DNA from: Bacillus sp. CECT 9360
GTDB lineage: Bacteria > Bacillota > Bacilli > Bacillales > DSM-1321
Length of the DNA stretch: 64,000 nucleotides
NCBI RefSeq assembly: GCF_918741275.1
Contig: NZ_CAKKNA010000008.1
Span: forward strand, 157,333 to 221,332
Reading direction: 5' to 3'
A program made the position numbers and the translations under genes. The stretch's first letter is position 1. Each line of letters starts with the position of its first letter. This document shows, piece by piece, positions 39,409 through 47,103 of the stretch. The notes under the pieces were generated by a model. The model was not told the origin of the DNA. It saw only the letters and a program-made list of their open reading frames with translations, and searched no databases.

Positions 39409-40185
39409 TCAACTTCCTCCGATCAACTCCATTAACCCTCTCATTGTCACAATCAAGTATTCAAACAGCTGCTGTACAACGACCATCATCATGGCCATGA
39501 CAACAATGAGGACAATAAAGCTGACAATAATTTTAACCGGCAATCCGACAACAAAAATATTAAATTGCGGTACGGTTCTCGCAACAATTCCAAGCGCGAC
39601 ATCGACTAAAAACAAACTGCCCACGACCGGTATCGACATTTGAAAGGCGATGATAAATGACTGGTTAAAAGCTTTGACAATGTATTCAAGTAGGTTATTA
39701 TCACCAAAAGGAATCCACGCCTGATCAATGGGAATGAATCGGTAGCTGTAAAAAATTCCATCAAGCAGCAGATGATGACCGTCCGCTCCGAGTAAAAACA
39801 AGAGGGAAATCGTGTACAAGTACTGCCCCATCAACGGGTTTTGAACCCCTGTCTGCGGATCGATTACGCTCGCAATCGCGAAACCGCTTTGAAAATCTAT
39901 GAACGCTCCGGCTATCTGAACCGCAGACAATATCATGAAGGCAACAAACCCGATCAATAACCCAATGAGGGCTTCTTTGATAATCAACATGAAATAAGTC
40001 GCGTCAATCTCAAAAACCGGTGCTTCGATGGTGTAATACATAATCCATGCAAGAAAAAAACTAAGACCGATACGATGGGTTGTCGGAATGGTCCGATACG
40101 AAAAAATCGGCATTGTCACAAAAAAAGAAACAACCCGGACAAATATTAATAAAAAAGCCGGAAACTGCGGAATAATATCTTGCAT
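39409..40185 (-). CDS. fliR: Flagellar export protein FliR
   Basis: Integral membrane part of the FliPQR export gate; 258 residues with about six hydrophobic helices. Family features: PAFLLIFVRVVSFFVTMPIF, FQSGFAIASVIDPQTGVQNP and LLFLLGADGHHLLLDGIFYS. Lies three bases after fliQ, and its 3' end supplies the ribosome binding site of flhB. Confidence 0.96.
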   Translation of the reverse strand: MQDIIPQFPAFLLIFVRVVSFFVTMPIFSYRTIPTTHRIGLSFFLAWIMYYTIEAPVFEIDATYFMLIIKEALIGLLIGFVAFMILSAVQIAGAFIDFQSGFAIASVIDPQTGVQNPLMGQYLYTISLLFLLGADGHHLLLDGIFYSYRFIPIDQAWIPFGDNNLLEYIVKAFNQSFIIAFQMSIPVVGSLFLVDVALGIVARTVPQFNIFVVGLPVKIIVSFIVLIVVMAMMMVVVQQLFEYLIVTMRGLMELIGGS

Positions 40186-40188
40186 GAT

Positions 40189-40458
40189 TTAACCTACAAA
40201 TCTATTTAGATTGCTAAAAATTTCATTGGCATACGACAGCATATGGGATAACATCCATGGTCCAAGCAGGATAATCCCAAGCAAAACAGCGACAATTTTC
40301 GGAACAAACGCAAGCGTCTGCTCTTGAATTTGCGTCGTCGCTTGAAAAATACTGATGATTAGCCCGACGACCAGCGCAATTAGCAACAAGGGTCCGCAAA
40401 CTATCAATATCGTATATATGCCACGCTCAGCCACTTGAATAACATAATCAGGACTCAT
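40189..40458 (-). CDS. fliQ: Flagellar export protein FliQ
   Basis: Two-helix inner-membrane subunit of the export gate, 89 residues. Helix 1 includes YTILIVCGPLLLIALVVGLI; the loop has QATTQIQEQTLAFVPKIVAV, a family hallmark; helix 2 follows. It lies between fliP and fliR. Confidence 0.96.
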   Translation of the reverse strand: MSPDYVIQVAERGIYTILIVCGPLLLIALVVGLIISIFQATTQIQEQTLAFVPKIVAVLLGIILLGPWMLSHMLSYANEIFSNLNRFVG

Positions 40459-40472
40459 TTACATTCACCCGC

Positions 40473-41138
40473 TTAAAAACTCTGTAATAATGACTTCACA
40501 ACGAGATACCATCCATCAACCAAAACGAATAACAGTATTTTGAAAGGCAGTGATATCATGACAGGAGGCAGCATCATCATCCCCATTGACATGAGAACAC
40601 TGGCAACGATCATATCGATGACCAAAAATGGAATAAAAATCATAAAGCCAATTTGAAACGCTGTTTTAATCTCACTTATAGCAAAAGCAGGAACCAGTGC
40701 GGTCAACGGAATATCCTCAATGCTTTCAGGTCTATCCATTTGCGCATAATCAAGGAATAGAGCGAGATCCTTCTGCCGCGTATGCGCGCTCATAAATTCC
40801 TTGAAAGGCAACGCAGCAAGCTCATAGGCCTCGTCCAATTCAATCTTTTCCTCGAATAAAGGAGTCAGTGCCGCTTCATTCACTTCCTGAAAAGTAGGGG
40901 CCATGACAAAAAACGTCAGAAAGAGTGAAAGCCCGATAATCACCTGATTCGGCGGCATTTGCTGCGTGGCAAGTGATGTCCTTACAAACCCCAGCACAAT
41001 CACGATTCTTGTAAAACAGGTCATCAATATCAAAATACTTGGAGCGAGTGATAAAACAGTCAGCAGTAAAAACATTTTAACTGAAGTGGAGACATTGGAC
41101 GGATCACTGTTGCTAAAGAACTCCATAAATTCGTTCAT
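40473..41138 (-). CDS. fliP: Flagellar export protein FliP
   Basis: Core pore subunit of the export gate, 221 residues. Signatures: SLAPSILILMTCFTRIVIVL, RTSLATQQMPPNQVIIGLSL, PAFAISEIKTAFQIGFMIFI and VLMSMGMMMLPPVMISLPFK. It has no long cleavable signal peptide, as in Bacillus. ATG overlaps the fliZ stop by four bases. Confidence 0.97.
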   Translation of the reverse strand: MNEFMEFFSNSDPSNVSTSVKMFLLLTVLSLAPSILILMTCFTRIVIVLGFVRTSLATQQMPPNQVIIGLSLFLTFFVMAPTFQEVNEAALTPLFEEKIELDEAYELAALPFKEFMSAHTRQKDLALFLDYAQMDRPESIEDIPLTALVPAFAISEIKTAFQIGFMIFIPFLVIDMIVASVLMSMGMMMLPPVMISLPFKILLFVLVDGWYLVVKSLLQSF

Positions 41139-41782
41139 TTCCTGTCCCTCTCCTCTTCATCCAGCTTTTTTACCACCTTTTTCCTGTCTTTTGATAGTTC
41201 TTCAAGCTGTTTTTTAAACTGTGAGGAGAAGCCTGTAGAATTTGCATCAGAAACAATGAACTTCTGCTTAAGTTTTGTTATGAAATCGCCCGGCTGAATC
41301 ATTTGCTCCATTTTCTCATTGTAATTCTGAAGCAGTTCCCCGTACTCTTCTTCATTGTCGATTTCTTTTAACAGCTGAATGGTCTCACCTACCCCGACGA
41401 CCAAAATGGAGTTGCCCACTTTAATTAGCTGGACGGAACGGTTTGAGCCAAGACTTGTGCCTCCGATATTTTCAATGAAATTGGCTTTCTGATAGGAGCG
41501 GCTTTTCTTGTTGATGAACCTGAGAGCTATATAAAGAAGAGCAACTACAAAGATAGTTGCAAAAACCATGCGCGCGAAATCCCAAAAGGAGAGCTCCGTA
41601 CTCCCGGAGCTTGCCGCTTCTTTTTCACTTTCAGGTTCTTTATCCGCGGGTTTGTCAGGTTGTTCATATGAATCCTTTACACTTCCCTTGACGCCTTCTG
41701 CCTGGACGACAAGTCCGGCAGAACCAAACAGGACGACTGCTAAAACCAGCAGAATCTGAAACCATTTTTTAATTGAAAACAA
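41135..41782 (-). CDS. fliZ: Flagellar biosynthetic protein FliZ (FliO-like)
   Basis: 215-residue FliO-type protein: N-terminal signal-like segment (FQILLVLAVVLFGSAGLVVQ, cleavage plausible near QAEG), an acidic low-complexity linker (PDKPADKEPESEKEAASSG), a second membrane helix (FARMVFATIFVVALLYIALR) and a cytoplasmic domain with SVQLIKVGNSILVVGVGE. FliO/FliZ helps assemble the FliP ring. The start is TTG 41782, with GAGGGTG eight or nine bases upstream. Confidence 0.88.
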   Translation of the reverse strand: MFSIKKWFQILLVLAVVLFGSAGLVVQAEGVKGSVKDSYEQPDKPADKEPESEKEAASSGSTELSFWDFARMVFATIFVVALLYIALRFINKKSRSYQKANFIENIGGTSLGSNRSVQLIKVGNSILVVGVGETIQLLKEIDNEEEYGELLQNYNEKMEQMIQPGDFITKLKQKFIVSDANSTGFSSQFKKQLEELSKDRKKVVKKLDEEERDRK

Positions 41783-41805
41783 GTTGCTGACACCCTCTTA
41801 ATCTA

Positions 41806-42168
41806 TTAACTTAATGTTTTGCTGATCGCTTCGAGCACGCGGTCTGCCTGGAACGGTTTAACAATGAAATCCTTTGCCCCTGCCTGGATAGCATCGATAA
41901 CCATCGCTTGCTGTCCCATCGCGGAGCACATGATCACCTTAGCGTTAGGGTTAATTTTCTGGATTTCCTTTAAAGCTGTTATCCCATCCATTTCAGGCAT
42001 GGTAATATCCATCGTAACCAAATCAGGTTGGGCTTCTTTATACATTTCAACTGCCTGAGCACCGTCAGCGGCCTCTCCTATAACATCAAAACCATTCTTA
42101 GATAAAATATCCTTTATCATCATACGCATGAATGCTGCATCATCAACGATTAATACTCTGTGTGCCAT
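41806..42168 (-). CDS. cheY: Chemotaxis response regulator CheY
   Basis: Single receiver domain of 120 residues that binds the motor switch when phosphorylated by CheA. Asp9-Asp10 acid pocket, phospho-acceptor Asp54 (TMDITMPEMDG), and the conserved Lys in DFIVKPF are visible. Located between fliZ and fliY, the usual Bacillus position, next to its phosphatase FliY. Confidence 0.97.
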   Translation of the reverse strand: MAHRVLIVDDAAFMRMMIKDILSKNGFDVIGEAADGAQAVEMYKEAQPDLVTMDITMPEMDGITALKEIQKINPNAKVIMCSAMGQQAMVIDAIQAGAKDFIVKPFQADRVLEAISKTLS

Positions 42169-42183
42169 AGTGAGTCCCCCAAA

Positions 42184-43419
42184 TTATCTTAGTTTTTTTA
42201 ATCTATCAGTCTGACTGACAATATCTGTTACACGCACGCCAAAGTTTTCATCAATGACGACTACTTCACCTTGGGCGATCAAACGATTGTTAACCAGTAT
42301 GTCAACGGGTTCACCGGCAAGTTTATCCAGTTCAATGATCGATCCTGAGGATAGCTCAAGTATCTCCTTCACCGAACGGCTCGTCCTGCCCAATTCCACC
42401 GTTACATGGAGTGGTATATCCATGAGCATATTCAAATTTTTCGTTTCCGATTCCTGGAGCTGATATGGCTCAAAATTGGAAAAGCTTGCGGGCTGGATAT
42501 TTACCTGCTGCCCCGGCAGTGTATAATTGGTACCAAAATGCTGCGGTGCGCTTTGGTATGTCGCTTGCTGCGGTGCACTTTGATATTCCGCTTGCTGAGA
42601 TGGCATTTGATGCCCCGCATGAACAGGCTGTTCAAATTCTCCTTGGTGTTGATTGTCTTCCGTTTGGTCATATCCACTTGCTGGCAGTTCATGTGTTTCT
42701 TGTTCAACCTCTGCTGGTTGAGACATTTCGTTTATGTCTGTTGGATTCATTAATTCATTGACGAGACTTTTTGCAAATTCTAGAGGCAATAATTGCATGA
42801 TGTTGGAATCAATAAGTTCCCCGACCTTCAACCGAAATGATATCTTTGCCAGTATAATTTTATTAGATTCCTCGCCTTGGTCTTCTTCCATGTTTAATGA
42901 ATCAACAGTTGGTGGAGAAATATCTACCTTCTTTTTAAAAATAGTCGACATCGAAGTAGCGGCAGATCCCATCATTTGATTCATTGCTTCTTGAACTGCA
43001 CTTATCTGAATTTCCCCAAGCAGGTCCGCTGGATTCAACCCATCACCACCGAGCATTAAGTCTGCAATGATTGCGGCATCACTCTGCTGGATGACAAGCA
43101 GATTATGTCCCGTGAACCCTTCTGTATAGTTCACTTGAATCGCAACATAAGGATGCGGGAATTCATTTTGAATTTTGCTTTTGTCGATTACGGAAACAGT
43201 CGGTGTCGTAATATCCACCTTTTGATTTAATAACGTTGACAAAGCGGTTGCAGAGCTTCCGAATGAGATATTACCAATTTCACCGAGTGCATCCTGTTCC
43301 ATTGAAGATAAATATTCTTCAACAAGGGGAGAATCAGCTTCATCTCCTGCAGTATCATCGTCATTGCCTTTTAAAAGTGCATCTATTTCATCCTGAGAAA
43401 GCATTTCATCACTTACCAT
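42184..43419 (-). CDS. fliY: Flagellar motor switch phosphatase FliY
   Basis: C-ring protein and CheY-P phosphatase. 411 residues: N-terminal MLSQDEIDALL (CheY-P-binding motif, as in FliM), CheC-like phosphatase domain (about 30-215) with two helices EQDALGEIGNISFGSSATAL and IQISAVQEAMNQMMGSAATS, a Gln-rich linker (about 230-320) with repeated YQSAPQ units, and a C-terminal SpoA/FliN domain (VTVELGRTSRSVKEILELSS). Overlaps the fliM end by 11 bases. Confidence 0.96.
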   Translation of the reverse strand: MVSDEMLSQDEIDALLKGNDDDTAGDEADSPLVEEYLSSMEQDALGEIGNISFGSSATALSTLLNQKVDITTPTVSVIDKSKIQNEFPHPYVAIQVNYTEGFTGHNLLVIQQSDAAIIADLMLGGDGLNPADLLGEIQISAVQEAMNQMMGSAATSMSTIFKKKVDISPPTVDSLNMEEDQGEESNKIILAKISFRLKVGELIDSNIMQLLPLEFAKSLVNELMNPTDINEMSQPAEVEQETHELPASGYDQTEDNQHQGEFEQPVHAGHQMPSQQAEYQSAPQQATYQSAPQHFGTNYTLPGQQVNIQPASFSNFEPYQLQESETKNLNMLMDIPLHVTVELGRTSRSVKEILELSSGSIIELDKLAGEPVDILVNNRLIAQGEVVVIDENFGVRVTDIVSQTDRLKKLR

Positions 43420-44404
43420 CTTCGTCTCCCCCCTTCAAAGTTTCGAGAATTTGGACGGCTATTTTTTTGCCTGCCTGGCCCGGCTGTGCGATATATTTCG
43501 GCACATCCCCAACCCTGACTTTTAACGGTACATCAATTCCTTGGTTTAACTCAATTACATCTCCGAAATCAAGCTGGAGAAAATCATGGATGGATATGTC
43601 TGTTGTGCCTAATTCCGTTATGATGGGCAGATAGGCTTTCTTGACTCTTTTTTCTAAAGATTCAATCTCCTCATGGCTTCTTTCTTTTTTGGATGCCTGC
43701 ATCCAATAGCGAACGGAAAGCTTTGGGATGATAGGCTCTAACACAACATGAGGAATACAGATATTGATCATCCCGGATGTCTCCCCGATCACGGTATTGA
43801 GTGAAATGACCACGACGGTTTCGTTTGGCGAAACCATTTGCAGAAATTGAGGATTCACCTCAAAATCCGTAAGAATTGGGTCGATTTCAGCGACTGTGGC
43901 CCAGGCCTCCTGAAGATTTTCAATTCCTTTTTCAAACAAGTTAGACATGATTTTCGTTTCGATTTCCGTTAAGTTTTCTACCTTATTTTCGCTGACGCCT
44001 CTTCCGCCAAGAACCCTGTCCATCATCGCATATGCGATGTTAGGGTTGACCTCCATTAAAATTCGGCCATCGAGTGGCGGAACTTCGAAAACATTCAAGA
44101 CCGTCATCTTTGGTATCGAACGGATAAATTCTTCATAAGGAATTTGGTCGGCAGATGCTACCGTAATCTGGACATACGTCCTCAGCTGGGCTGAAAAATA
44201 TGTAGTCAGTAGCCGTGCGAAGTTTTCATGGATCCTTGTTAAGCTGCGGATTTGATCTTTTGAAAAGCGCAGCGCTCTTTTAAAATCGTAAACTTTTACC
44301 TTTTTCTCGGACTCTTCTTTTTTGAGCTCGTCTGCATCCGCCTCCCCGGTAGAAAGAGCGGACAGCAGAGCATCAATTTCATTTTGTGACAATACTTCAG
44401 CCAA
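43409..44404 (-). CDS. fliM: Flagellar motor switch protein FliM
   Basis: C-ring switch component binding CheY-P. 331 residues: N-terminal VLSQNEIDALLSALS, middle domain with YDFKRALRFSKDQIRSLTRI, the GGRG motif in MMDRVLGGRGVSENK, and a C-terminal SpoA domain (DFLQLDFGDVIELNQGIDVP). The start is TTG 44404, with GGAGG nine bases upstream. Confidence 0.97.
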   Translation of the reverse strand: MAEVLSQNEIDALLSALSTGEADADELKKEESEKKVKVYDFKRALRFSKDQIRSLTRIHENFARLLTTYFSAQLRTYVQITVASADQIPYEEFIRSIPKMTVLNVFEVPPLDGRILMEVNPNIAYAMMDRVLGGRGVSENKVENLTEIETKIMSNLFEKGIENLQEAWATVAEIDPILTDFEVNPQFLQMVSPNETVVVISLNTVIGETSGMINICIPHVVLEPIIPKLSVRYWMQASKKERSHEEIESLEKRVKKAYLPIITELGTTDISIHDFLQLDFGDVIELNQGIDVPLKVRVGDVPKYIAQPGQAGKKIAVQILETLKGGDEDGK

Positions 44405-44461
44405 TAGCCATCACCTCCACAATTCCTTTCTCTCAAATGGTGTTACTGCAAGATGTCGTAT

Positions 44462-44890
44462 TTATTGTAGGATGGAGGAGGTAATATAAACCTTTTCAAC
44501 TTGTCCTTCCTGCATCAACTGGTTTACATCCGCCTCGATTGTGTCCTGGAATTTTTCCTTGCCGGCTTTTCCTTTTAATTCATCGGACTTCGTTTCAGAA
44601 AGCTCGGTAATGATGATATTCTTTACCTGAAAGCTTCTTTTTTCGAGCTCTTCCTTCGCTTTTTCGTTATCTGTCTGGACTGTAAATGAAATTTTGATGA
44701 AATCACCGCTGGCAAGATTTGTGGTGATTTCAGGAATTTCCACGGATGATTTCACAATTTCATCGGCTGATGGCTCTTTATTGGCAACAACCTCACCTGA
44801 AAACTTTGTCACTACGACGATCGCGATTACTCCAACAAGAGTGATGGCGACCAGCATGATCAACATGATTGTTAATAATTTATTTTTCAT
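44462..44890 (-). CDS. fliL: Flagellar basal-body-associated protein FliL
   Basis: Single-pass membrane protein around the motor that supports stator function. ATG 44890 (142 residues) follows GGGGAGGGG; a longer frame would overlap swrD further. Membrane helix: LLTIMLIMLVAITLVGVIAI VV; periplasmic domain with TNLASGDFIKISFTVQTDN and a C-terminal KVYITSSILQ. It overlaps swrD by 11 bases. Confidence 0.94.
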   Translation of the reverse strand: MKNKLLTIMLIMLVAITLVGVIAIVVVTKFSGEVVANKEPSADEIVKSSVEIPEITTNLASGDFIKISFTVQTDNEKAKEELEKRSFQVKNIIITELSETKSDELKGKAGKEKFQDTIEADVNQLMQEGQVEKVYITSSILQ

Positions 44891-45104
44891 GATTATTCCC
44901 CTCCCCAACATCACGAAGTCCGAGAACATTTATCTTACGGTAAAAAGTAATAATAGATTGGATGATTTCTTCCTCTTTTTCACTCACGACTATTTTCTTC
45001 CCACCGGTAAAGGTGATCGTCGTATCAGGAAGAGATTCTACCGTTTCAATGTACAAGGCATTGATTGTAAAAGTTTTCCCGTTTAATTTCGTAACTTTTA
45101 TCAA
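44880..45104 (-). CDS. swrD: SwrD (FlbD/YlzI family) flagellar protein
   Basis: 74 residues with the FlbD signature IKVTKLNGKTFTINALYIET followed by TTITFTGGKKIVVSEKEE. B. subtilis SwrD (YlzI) raises flagellar motor torque for swarming. The start is TTG 45104, and no clear Shine-Dalgarno sequence precedes it. Instead a strong stem-loop ends about ten bases upstream, so translation may depend on coupling or structure. Located between flgE and fliL, as usual. Confidence 0.88.
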   Translation of the reverse strand: MIKVTKLNGKTFTINALYIETVESLPDTTITFTGGKKIVVSEKEEEIIQSIITFYRKINVLGLRDVGEGNNHEK

Positions 45105-45113
45105 TAATTATCA

Positions 45114-45144
45114 GGAGCCAAGGCGGAAAACCGCTATTGGCTCC
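45114..45144 (-). promoter_or_regulatory. Strong stem-loop between flgE and swrD
   Basis: GGAGCCAA/TTGGCTCC (8 bp) encloses a second 4-bp stem, GCGG/CCGC, with a four-base loop. It fills most of the 49-base gap and is not followed by a U-tract, so it is better read as an mRNA-stability, processing or translation-control structure than as a terminator. Confidence 0.6.
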
Positions 45145-45153
45145 TTCCCTCCC

Positions 45154-45978
45154 TTATCGTTTTAGATTGACAAGCTCTTGCAGGATCTCATCCGATGTCG
45201 TAATGATTCGAGTGTTAGACTGGAATGCCCGCTGGGCGACAATCATTTCTGTGAATTCCTCGGAAAGGTCGACATTGGACATTTCCAGCTGGGATGATTC
45301 TACATCTCCAAATCCTGCAGTGGTTCCAAATCCGGTAACAGGCGGTCCGGAATTGATCGTATTCTGAAAAAGGTTGCTGCCTGATTTTTGCAATCCGCCG
45401 GTATTCGCGAATTTCGCGAGCTGGATTTGGCCCGCTGTCCTCAGAATTCCTCCATCCATAAAGGTGATCGTTCCGTTTTTACTGATGCTCATATCTGTTG
45501 CTGTAGTAGGGATATTTATGATTGCTGGGAAAATAACTCCCGCAGTAGGTGTAGCCGCTCGAGTATCCCCTAATACATACAGGCCGTCCCCTGTTACTAA
45601 ATTCCCTGTGCTATCCAGATAAAAGTTCCCAGCCCTTGTATAGCTCTGGTTTGTAGTGTCACCGACAATGAAATAACCATCCCCTGATATAGCCGTATCC
45701 AACACCCGGCCTGTATTTTGCATGCTGCCTGTTGTATGCAGTGTATCGATCGTTGCCAATTGCGAACCCAACCCCACCTGCTTAGGATTGACACCGCCTC
45801 TGACTCCAGCATTTGGAGCACTTGCGCCAGCAAGGTCCTGGCTTATTAAATCTTTAAAAACGACCCGGCCTTTTTTGAAACCGTAAGTATTAACGTTTGC
45901 GATATTGTTACCGATAACATCTAATTTTGTCTGGAAGTTTTTCATTCCACTGATTCCTGAGTACATTGAACGTAACAT
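45154..45978 (-). CDS. flgE: Flagellar hook protein FlgE (often labelled FlgG)
   Basis: Hook subunit, 274 residues from ATG 45978 (SD AAGGGAGA). N-terminal LRSMYSGISGMKNFQTKLDV with IGNNIANVNTYGFKKGRV, rod/hook signature; middle AISGDGYFIVGD and YTRAGNFYLDSTGNLVTGDG; C-terminal SQLEMSNVDLSEEFTEMIVA with QRAFQSNTRIITTSDEIL. Similarity and position match the B. subtilis hook protein, once named FlgG. Downstream of flgD, upstream of swrD. Confidence 0.93.
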   Translation of the reverse strand: MLRSMYSGISGMKNFQTKLDVIGNNIANVNTYGFKKGRVVFKDLISQDLAGASAPNAGVRGGVNPKQVGLGSQLATIDTLHTTGSMQNTGRVLDTAISGDGYFIVGDTTNQSYTRAGNFYLDSTGNLVTGDGLYVLGDTRAATPTAGVIFPAIINIPTTATDMSISKNGTITFMDGGILRTAGQIQLAKFANTGGLQKSGSNLFQNTINSGPPVTGFGTTAGFGDVESSQLEMSNVDLSEEFTEMIVAQRAFQSNTRIITTSDEILQELVNLKR

Positions 45979-46051
45979 ATTGTTTTCTCCCTTCGATATC
46001 GCTGCTTCAATCAATCTGCAGCTAAAGGCCCCCTTTTCAGGTCCAGCCTTA

Positions 46052-46438
46052 TTAATTTAATAGTATGGTTCCGTTGATATTAGTAAAGATTTGTGATGAA
46101 GCTTCATCACGATCCATCGCTGTGATGACTGTATTGTTTTTGGCGCTCACAACGAGTGCGGCGTCTTGCGTGAGTACGAGAGTTTCTCTGACACCCATTT
46201 TCTTCGCTTCTTGAACCTTTTCCTCAATTCTTGTCCAGGTGTTTTCATCGATATTTATGTTTCGCTGATTTAACCGCAATTGAGCATGCTTGCTTACGAC
46301 CAGTTTATCCGATTTTTCAATGACAGCTGATTGTAAGACAGAAGCAAATCCATGCGCCACCTGTTTTTGCGGCTTAATGTTCTTTGAAGTCAATTGAATG
46401 GGGTTGCTGGTTATCGGCCGAAAAACTGGCTTTTCCAT
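46052..46438 (-). CDS. TIGR02530-type flagellar operon protein
   Basis: 128 residues. The conserved core is SKHAQLRLNQRNINIDENTW, then KMGVRETLVLTQDAALVVSA and KNNTVITAMDRDEA, ending IFTNINGTILLN. This family is encoded between flgD and flgE in many Bacillaceae and clostridia; the role is unknown, presumably in rod or hook assembly given the location. AAGGAG precedes the ATG. As I recall, B. subtilis 168 lacks an obvious counterpart at this position. Confidence 0.85.
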   Translation of the reverse strand: MEKPVFRPITSNPIQLTSKNIKPQKQVAHGFASVLQSAVIEKSDKLVVSKHAQLRLNQRNINIDENTWTRIEEKVQEAKKMGVRETLVLTQDAALVVSAKNNTVITAMDRDEASSQIFTNINGTILLN

Positions 46439-46449
46439 TTTCCCACTCC

Positions 46450-47094
46450 TTATGGTGTCGCGATTTTAGTAATCTGATTGGATGTAATCTTTGTCGCATT
46501 TGCATCATCCAATTCAAACTGTGTTTTGCCATCCTTCATTTGGACAGATTTGACGATTGCTGATAGCTCCTCTTTGGCTTCATTTAACCAGGTTACTCTC
46601 TTCCCGATCAGCTCGCTTGATGCAAGTAGATTATTGCTGATCCCAGGCTGATTGACCTGTGAAATGTTCCCGGGCTCCAGTTTCGTTCCATCCTCCAAAA
46701 GGAAATAAACGTTTCCATCCTTGAATTGAATCGAAGTAATAGTTCCCGTTCCTTCCTCAATCGTCGGCTGGCCATCCGGATCCTCGCTCGGCACCGCTTT
46801 ATGCCAAGTTACATCTTTCCCGACAAATTGGTTATAAGCGATCTGAGAGCTCTGCTGCTGCATTTCCACAAACTTGTCCATGCTTTTTCCCATATTCGTC
46901 ATCTGCTCTAATGATGAAAAAGTGGCCATTTGTGCGATGAAATCCTTGTCCTGCATCGGATTCATCGGATCCTGGTTTTGCAGCTGAGTCATCAATATTT
47001 TCAGAAAATCATCTTTCCCTAAAATATCGTTTCCTGTTTTACGCTGCTGACTTTGATAATCGGATAAGTAAAGAGATGGATTGATCGTATTCAT
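46450..47094 (-). CDS. flgD: Flagellar hook assembly (scaffold) protein FlgD
   Basis: Hook cap needed to polymerise FlgE. 214 residues from ATG 47094, set by AGGTGA a few bases upstream. N-terminal conserved LGKDDFLKILMTQLQNQDPM followed by NPMQDKDFIAQMATFSSLEQ (secreted cap signature). Two Tudor-like modules follow: GKDVTWHKAVPSEDPDG and GKRVTWLNEAKEELSAIV, with repeated 'VKDGxVxFxLEDG'-like strands. Ten bases upstream lies the fliK stop. Confidence 0.95.
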   Translation of the reverse strand: MNTINPSLYLSDYQSQQRKTGNDILGKDDFLKILMTQLQNQDPMNPMQDKDFIAQMATFSSLEQMTNMGKSMDKFVEMQQQSSQIAYNQFVGKDVTWHKAVPSEDPDGQPTIEEGTGTITSIQFKDGNVYFLLEDGTKLEPGNISQVNQPGISNNLLASSELIGKRVTWLNEAKEELSAIVKSVQMKDGKTQFELDDANATKITSNQITKIATP

Positions 47095-47103
47095 TGTTTT
47101 CAC

